Shown: piece after piece, positions 61,226 through 64,000 of the stretch
Position numbering within the stretch: the stretch's first letter is position 1
Layout of the letters: every line of letters begins with the position of its first letter
NCBI RefSeq assembly: GCF_008831545.1
Contig: NZ_CP044523.1
Coordinates: 3,572,253-3,636,252 of the forward strand
Length of the DNA stretch: 64,000 nt
Direction: 5' to 3'
Origin: Halorussus halophilus
GTDB taxonomy: Archaea > Halobacteriota > Halobacteria > Halobacteriales > Haladaptataceae
Notes under the pieces: generated by a model
Databases searched by the model: none
Told to the model about the DNA's origin: nothing
What the model saw: only the letters and a program-made list of their open reading frames with translations
Translations under genes and position numbers: made by a program

Positions 61226-62587
61226 TCACGGTCGCGGGTCGAAGTACCGAGCTAACTCCACCCCAAATTCCGAGGACAACTCTCCGACCTCCTCACCTAC
61301 GAGAACCTCGTACTCCGCTTCCAAGGCATCCTCTACGCGCACACCCAATCCAACCTGCAAAATCGCGTCGCTCTCTAAAAACTCAGAAGCACTCGAAAAC
61401 TCCCGGTCGCGCTCCACGACGTAGCGGTCGCCGTCGATGAACGGGCCGTACGACTCGTCCTCCTGCTCGTACTTCCCGTAGAAGCCTTCGGCGTGCTGGC
61501 GGACGTTGACTGGTGGCCCTTCGTGACGTTCGACGTTCGGTCGTTCGGCGACCTCCAACTCCACGAACAGCACCGCTGTCTCGTCAGCCAACGCAACCGC
61601 TCGAAGCGTGTCGAAACCGCGCCTGTCCAACTCGTCTTGGACTCCAGCCAGCGACTTGAAGAGTTGGGGATACAGTTGGTCTTCCACGATGTCCGGTGCG
61701 TCGAAGCGCACGGCGACGGGCGTGGTTCCGCGGCGCTGGACGTGTTCGCGCACTTCCGCCCCACTCAGCGACTCCGGCGGGTCGGGGAAGAACAACTCTT
61801 CGGTGGGCGATTCGAGCAACTCGCGGGCGTAGTGCTGGAGTCGCGCGAAGTTCTCGGCCGAGAGGACCGCCGCCACGTTGCGCTTGGGGTCGGTGGGGTC
61901 CACGACGACGAGTGGGTCATCAAATTTGGTCTCGGCGTGGTCCTCGGGGTCGAATCGAACCTGCGGGTTCCACTCGGAGGCGGCCTCGATGGTGTCCCGA
62001 AAGCTCCCGTATTCGAGGACGAGCAGTTCGGTCAGGTAGCCCGAGAACCCCTCGGTGCGGAGGTCGCTCCCGTACGCGCCGATGCCCTTCAAGAACTGCT
62101 TGAACAGCCGAATCTCACCGGCGAGGTCGTCGTCCAGACGCGCGTCCAAGTACTCCGTGTGGAACGGCGTGCGGTCCACGGCCGACTGGATGTCCGTCGC
62201 GGAATCGAGTTTGTAGCAGGGCACGAGGTCTACGTCGAAGCCATCGAACTCGCCGGTGACGTAGGGGTGCTCGGCGAACTCCTCGTGGCCGTCCGGCAAG
62301 ACGGCGTGGCCGACTTCGAGGCCGTAGGACTCTAGTCGCTCGCGCGCGAGGTCGGCGGGGAAGCGCACGAACAGGTCGATGTCTCGGTCGCCGCTGATCC
62401 ACGTCCCGCGGGCGGTACTCCCGACCTGTATCGTGTCGGCCTCGACTGGCAGGTCGGCGATGGCCTCCTCGGCCCGCTCGTGCAGGCTCGCGGTCGCCGC
62501 CCGCATCTGCTCGCGCTCGTCCTCGCCGGGGTCGATTCGCTCCCGGACCGACCCGACCACCGCCTCGAACTCCTCGTCGCCGGTCAT
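61226..62587 (-). CDS. cca: CCA tRNA nucleotidyltransferase, archaeal class I
   Basis: 453 residues. Nucleotidyltransferase motif GSTARGTWISGDRDIDLFVRF near residue 53 (G-S then the D-x-D pair), with the archaeal middle and tail domains following (LKGIGAYGSDLRTEGFSGYLTELLVLEYGSF near 166). Adds the 3' CCA to tRNAs without template; none of the four tRNAs here encodes CCA. Stands before two tRNA genes on the other strand. Confidence 0.95.
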   Translation of the reverse strand: MTGDEEFEAVVGSVRERIDPGEDEREQMRAATASLHERAEEAIADLPVEADTIQVGSTARGTWISGDRDIDLFVRFPADLARERLESYGLEVGHAVLPDGHEEFAEHPYVTGEFDGFDVDLVPCYKLDSATDIQSAVDRTPFHTEYLDARLDDDLAGEIRLFKQFLKGIGAYGSDLRTEGFSGYLTELLVLEYGSFRDTIEAASEWNPQVRFDPEDHAETKFDDPLVVVDPTDPKRNVAAVLSAENFARLQHYARELLESPTEELFFPDPPESLSGAEVREHVQRRGTTPVAVRFDAPDIVEDQLYPQLFKSLAGVQDELDRRGFDTLRAVALADETAVLFVELEVAERPNVERHEGPPVNVRQHAEGFYGKYEQEDESYGPFIDGDRYVVERDREFSSASEFLESDAILQVGLGVRVEDALEAEYEVLVGEEVGELSSEFGVELARYFDPRP

Positions 62588-62742
62588 TGCCCGACTGTTC
62601 CGAGCGCGTGCGGGAAAACGTATCGTCTCTGGTCGTCTCGACGCGCCCGATTCGCTCTCTCGTGGTACATCGTCTCACCTCCCTCGGGCGAAAAACGAAA
62701 GCCCTATCAACAGACTCGCCATACAGAAGAATGCGTTCAGAA

Positions 62743-62815
62743 GCCGTCGTAGCTCAGATGGTAGAGCACCACGCTGTTAACGTGGTTGTCCCAGGTTCGA
62801 GCCCTGGCGACGGCG
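62743..62815 (+). tRNA. tRNA-Asn (anticodon GTT)
   Basis: 73 nt: acceptor GCCGTCG/CGACGGC, D arm GCTC...GAGC, anticodon stem CCACG/CGTGG with loop CTGTTAA (anticodon GTT), T arm CCCAG-GTTCGAG-CCCTG-type, discriminator G, no CCA. Adjacent gaps (62588-62742, 62816-62960) show no gene. Confidence 0.95.
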
Positions 62816-62960
62816 CTATTCTTCCGCTCACATCAACTGCGACGCAGTGAAAGCGAGACGCCCGCGAACGCCACTGTCACGACTGAACACCGTTCCTCGT
62901 CGTCGTAGTTTGCTTTCATCCGATATGCTTAAACAGATGGGAGTGAGAGAAAGTCGTAGA

Positions 62961-63071
62961 GGGCCCTTAGCTCAGTCTGGTTAGAGCGCTCGGCTCATAT
63001 TGACAATCGGATCACAACATCCGGTGTCATGGGATACCGAGTGGTCGATGGTTCGAATCCGTCAGGGCCCA
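62961..63071 (+). tRNA. Intron-containing tRNA-Met (anticodon CAT)
   Basis: Precursor 111 nt; 36-nt intron 63000-63035 right after position 37, mature 75 nt. Mature: acceptor GGGCCCT/AGGGCCC, anticodon stem CTCGG/CCGAG, loop CTCATAA (anticodon CAT), T arm GATGG-TTCGAAT-CCGTC, discriminator A. Intron helices TGACA/TGTCA and GGAT/ATCC give a bulge-helix-bulge-like fold for the archaeal splicing endonuclease. Elongator tRNA-Met of haloarchaea is known to carry an intron; tRNA-Ile2 with CAT is the other possibility. Confidence 0.88.
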
Positions 63072-63192
63072 CTTCTATCGACACGGTAAACGCAGTGGTT
63101 CCGGCCGTTGGAGCTGCAACGTTATAGTGCTGACAGGACGTGATTAACGCGGCCCAAACCCTGCCTATCGCGGTCGTCGCTCGCTAACTGCC

Positions 63193-63201
63193 GTATAACT
63201 A
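63193..63201 (+). promoter_or_regulatory. TATA-like box of the beta-helix gene
   Basis: GTATAACTA lies about 30 bp before the GTG at 63227, supporting that start. Confidence 0.55.
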
Positions 63202-63226
63202 ATCCGATAGCTCTGGTCGTCAGACC

Positions 63227-64000
63227 GTGCAATCGCTTCGCTCGTCCATCGCTCGCATCGTCTCCTCTCCGGAATCGACATCGCTTCCCCGACACGTACT
63301 GGCTGTCCTGACGGTGGTCGTCCTCGTCGCGGCCGCAGTCGCGCTCGTGAATACCGGAATCGCTGGGGCATCGGACGCTGGTGCCACGCCAGTTTCCTCG
63401 TGCCGGACGATAACCGACCCCGGCGTCTACGAACTGACCCGCGACGTGGCAGGCGACGGACCCTGCATCGAGATTCAGACCAGCGACGTGACCATCGACG
63501 GAAACGGATACACTGTCTCGCAGGCGTCCGGACTCGGCCCCGGTGCGGGCGTCCTCGCCGACGATACCGGCCAACTCACGAACGTCACGGTTCGGAACGT
63601 CACCGTGACCGAGTTCGGTGTCGGCGTCTGGTTCCGCGGCGTCGATAACGGCGAGATACGGAACGTAAACGCCTCGTGCAACCGCGAGGCGGGATTCAAC
63701 ATCTCGGGCGACCGCAATCGGGTCGTCTACAGCGTCGCCTACGGCAACCACGGCAACGGGTTCGAGTTCCCGTCGGTGAGTTCGGACGGAATGCATTTCG
63801 ACTCGCCAGCGAACAACTACCTCGCCCACGACGTCGCCGTCTACAACGGCAGGAGCGGGTTCTCCTTTGGCTCGCACACCAGCGACAACGTGGTTGTCGA
63901 TAGTCTGGCGCGACACAACGCGTTGAATGGATTCGCAACGTACAACGCTCGTGACACGAAGTTCCGGAACGACCGGGCTGTGAACAACTTTCGGTCGGGG
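63227..64000 (+). CDS. Secreted right-handed beta-helix (NosD-like) protein, C-terminus cut by window edge
   Basis: At least 258 residues, open at the right edge. Signal or anchor helix at about 25-47 (VLAVLTVVVLVAAAVALVNTG); then CRTITDPGVYELTRDVAGDGPCIEIQTSDVTIDGNGYTVSQ, the entry motif of NosD-type parallel beta-helix proteins, with short Asn-rich coils repeating after it (NVTVRNVTVTEF, NREAGFNISGDRNRVVYS, NHGNGFEF). Likely an extracellular carbohydrate-active or surface protein. The start is GTG. Confidence 0.85.
   Translation, partial: MQSLRSSIARIVSSPESTSLPRHVLAVLTVVVLVAAAVALVNTGIAGASDAGATPVSSCRTITDPGVYELTRDVAGDGPCIEIQTSDVTIDGNGYTVSQASGLGPGAGVLADDTGQLTNVTVRNVTVTEFGVGVWFRGVDNGEIRNVNASCNREAGFNISGDRNRVVYSVAYGNHGNGFEFPSVSSDGMHFDSPANNYLAHDVAVYNGRSGFSFGSHTSDNVVVDSLARHNALNGFATYNARDTKFRNDRAVNNFRSG

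Overview
The window is haloarchaeal chromosome (class Halobacteria). It is GC-rich, its proteins are strongly acidic, many genes start at ATG or GTG about 25-30 nt downstream of a TATA-like box with no leader, and its informational genes are archaeal: TBP, aIF1A, aIF2-beta, PriL, Hjc, an RFC subunit, RPA, a double-fold histone, class I CCA transferase, an intron-bearing tRNA-Met and archaeal TyrRS. The genus cannot be fixed from the sequence alone. Nothing looks like a provirus, plasmid or defence island. This is core chromosome peppered with structured non-coding repeats.

Layout. 0-7 kb: RIO1 kinase (cut by the left edge), nitroreductase, aIF1A, TyrRS, a DUF460 protein and RNase Z. 7-13 kb: a secreted protein with two Thr/Glu repeat tracts, a DUF4382 lipoprotein, a NUDIX hydrolase, an RFC small subunit and TBP. 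13-23 kb: a tRNA G10 methyltransferase, hisG, a threonine synthase-like enzyme, then S-adenosylhomocysteine (SAH) deaminase and SAH hydrolase, two routes for clearing SAH. 23-31 kb: FNT channel, Hjc resolvase with a short overlapping upstream ORF, SWIM protein, PriL, a CoA-disulfide-reductase-like flavoprotein and SerRS. 31-45 kb: mostly metabolism and transport, including an acyl-CoA synthetase, a Na+/H+ antiporter with a TrkA domain, Azf (NAD-dependent glucose-6-phosphate dehydrogenase), aIF2-beta, MptD and a creatininase/ArfB-like enzyme. 44-49 kb: two MATE transporters flanking a broken DUF892 gene and a tRNA-Arg. 49-56 kb: DJ-1/PfpI, an ATP-grasp-like protein, DoxX behind a perfect palindrome, 6-phosphogluconate dehydrogenase (which with Azf completes the oxidative pentose phosphate route) and ValRS behind a possible 12-codon leader peptide. 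56-64 kb: tRNA-Arg with alternating T-arm copies behind it, an RPA-histone-histone deacetylase cluster, CCA transferase, tRNA-Asn, intron-containing tRNA-Met and a beta-helix surface protein cut by the right edge.

The most unusual content is intergenic. Family A is a roughly 170-225 bp element present eight times plus one solo tail. Its conserved blocks alternate with hairpins whose arms differ between copies yet still pair. Family B (four copies) begins with a T-run and sits directly against gene ends or between divergent genes. Family C (two copies) is a GAAAG/CTTTC-bounded hairpin. A fourth pattern alternates sense and antisense copies of a tRNA-Arg T-arm behind tRNA-Arg genes. These elements fill nearly every gap longer than 300 bp.
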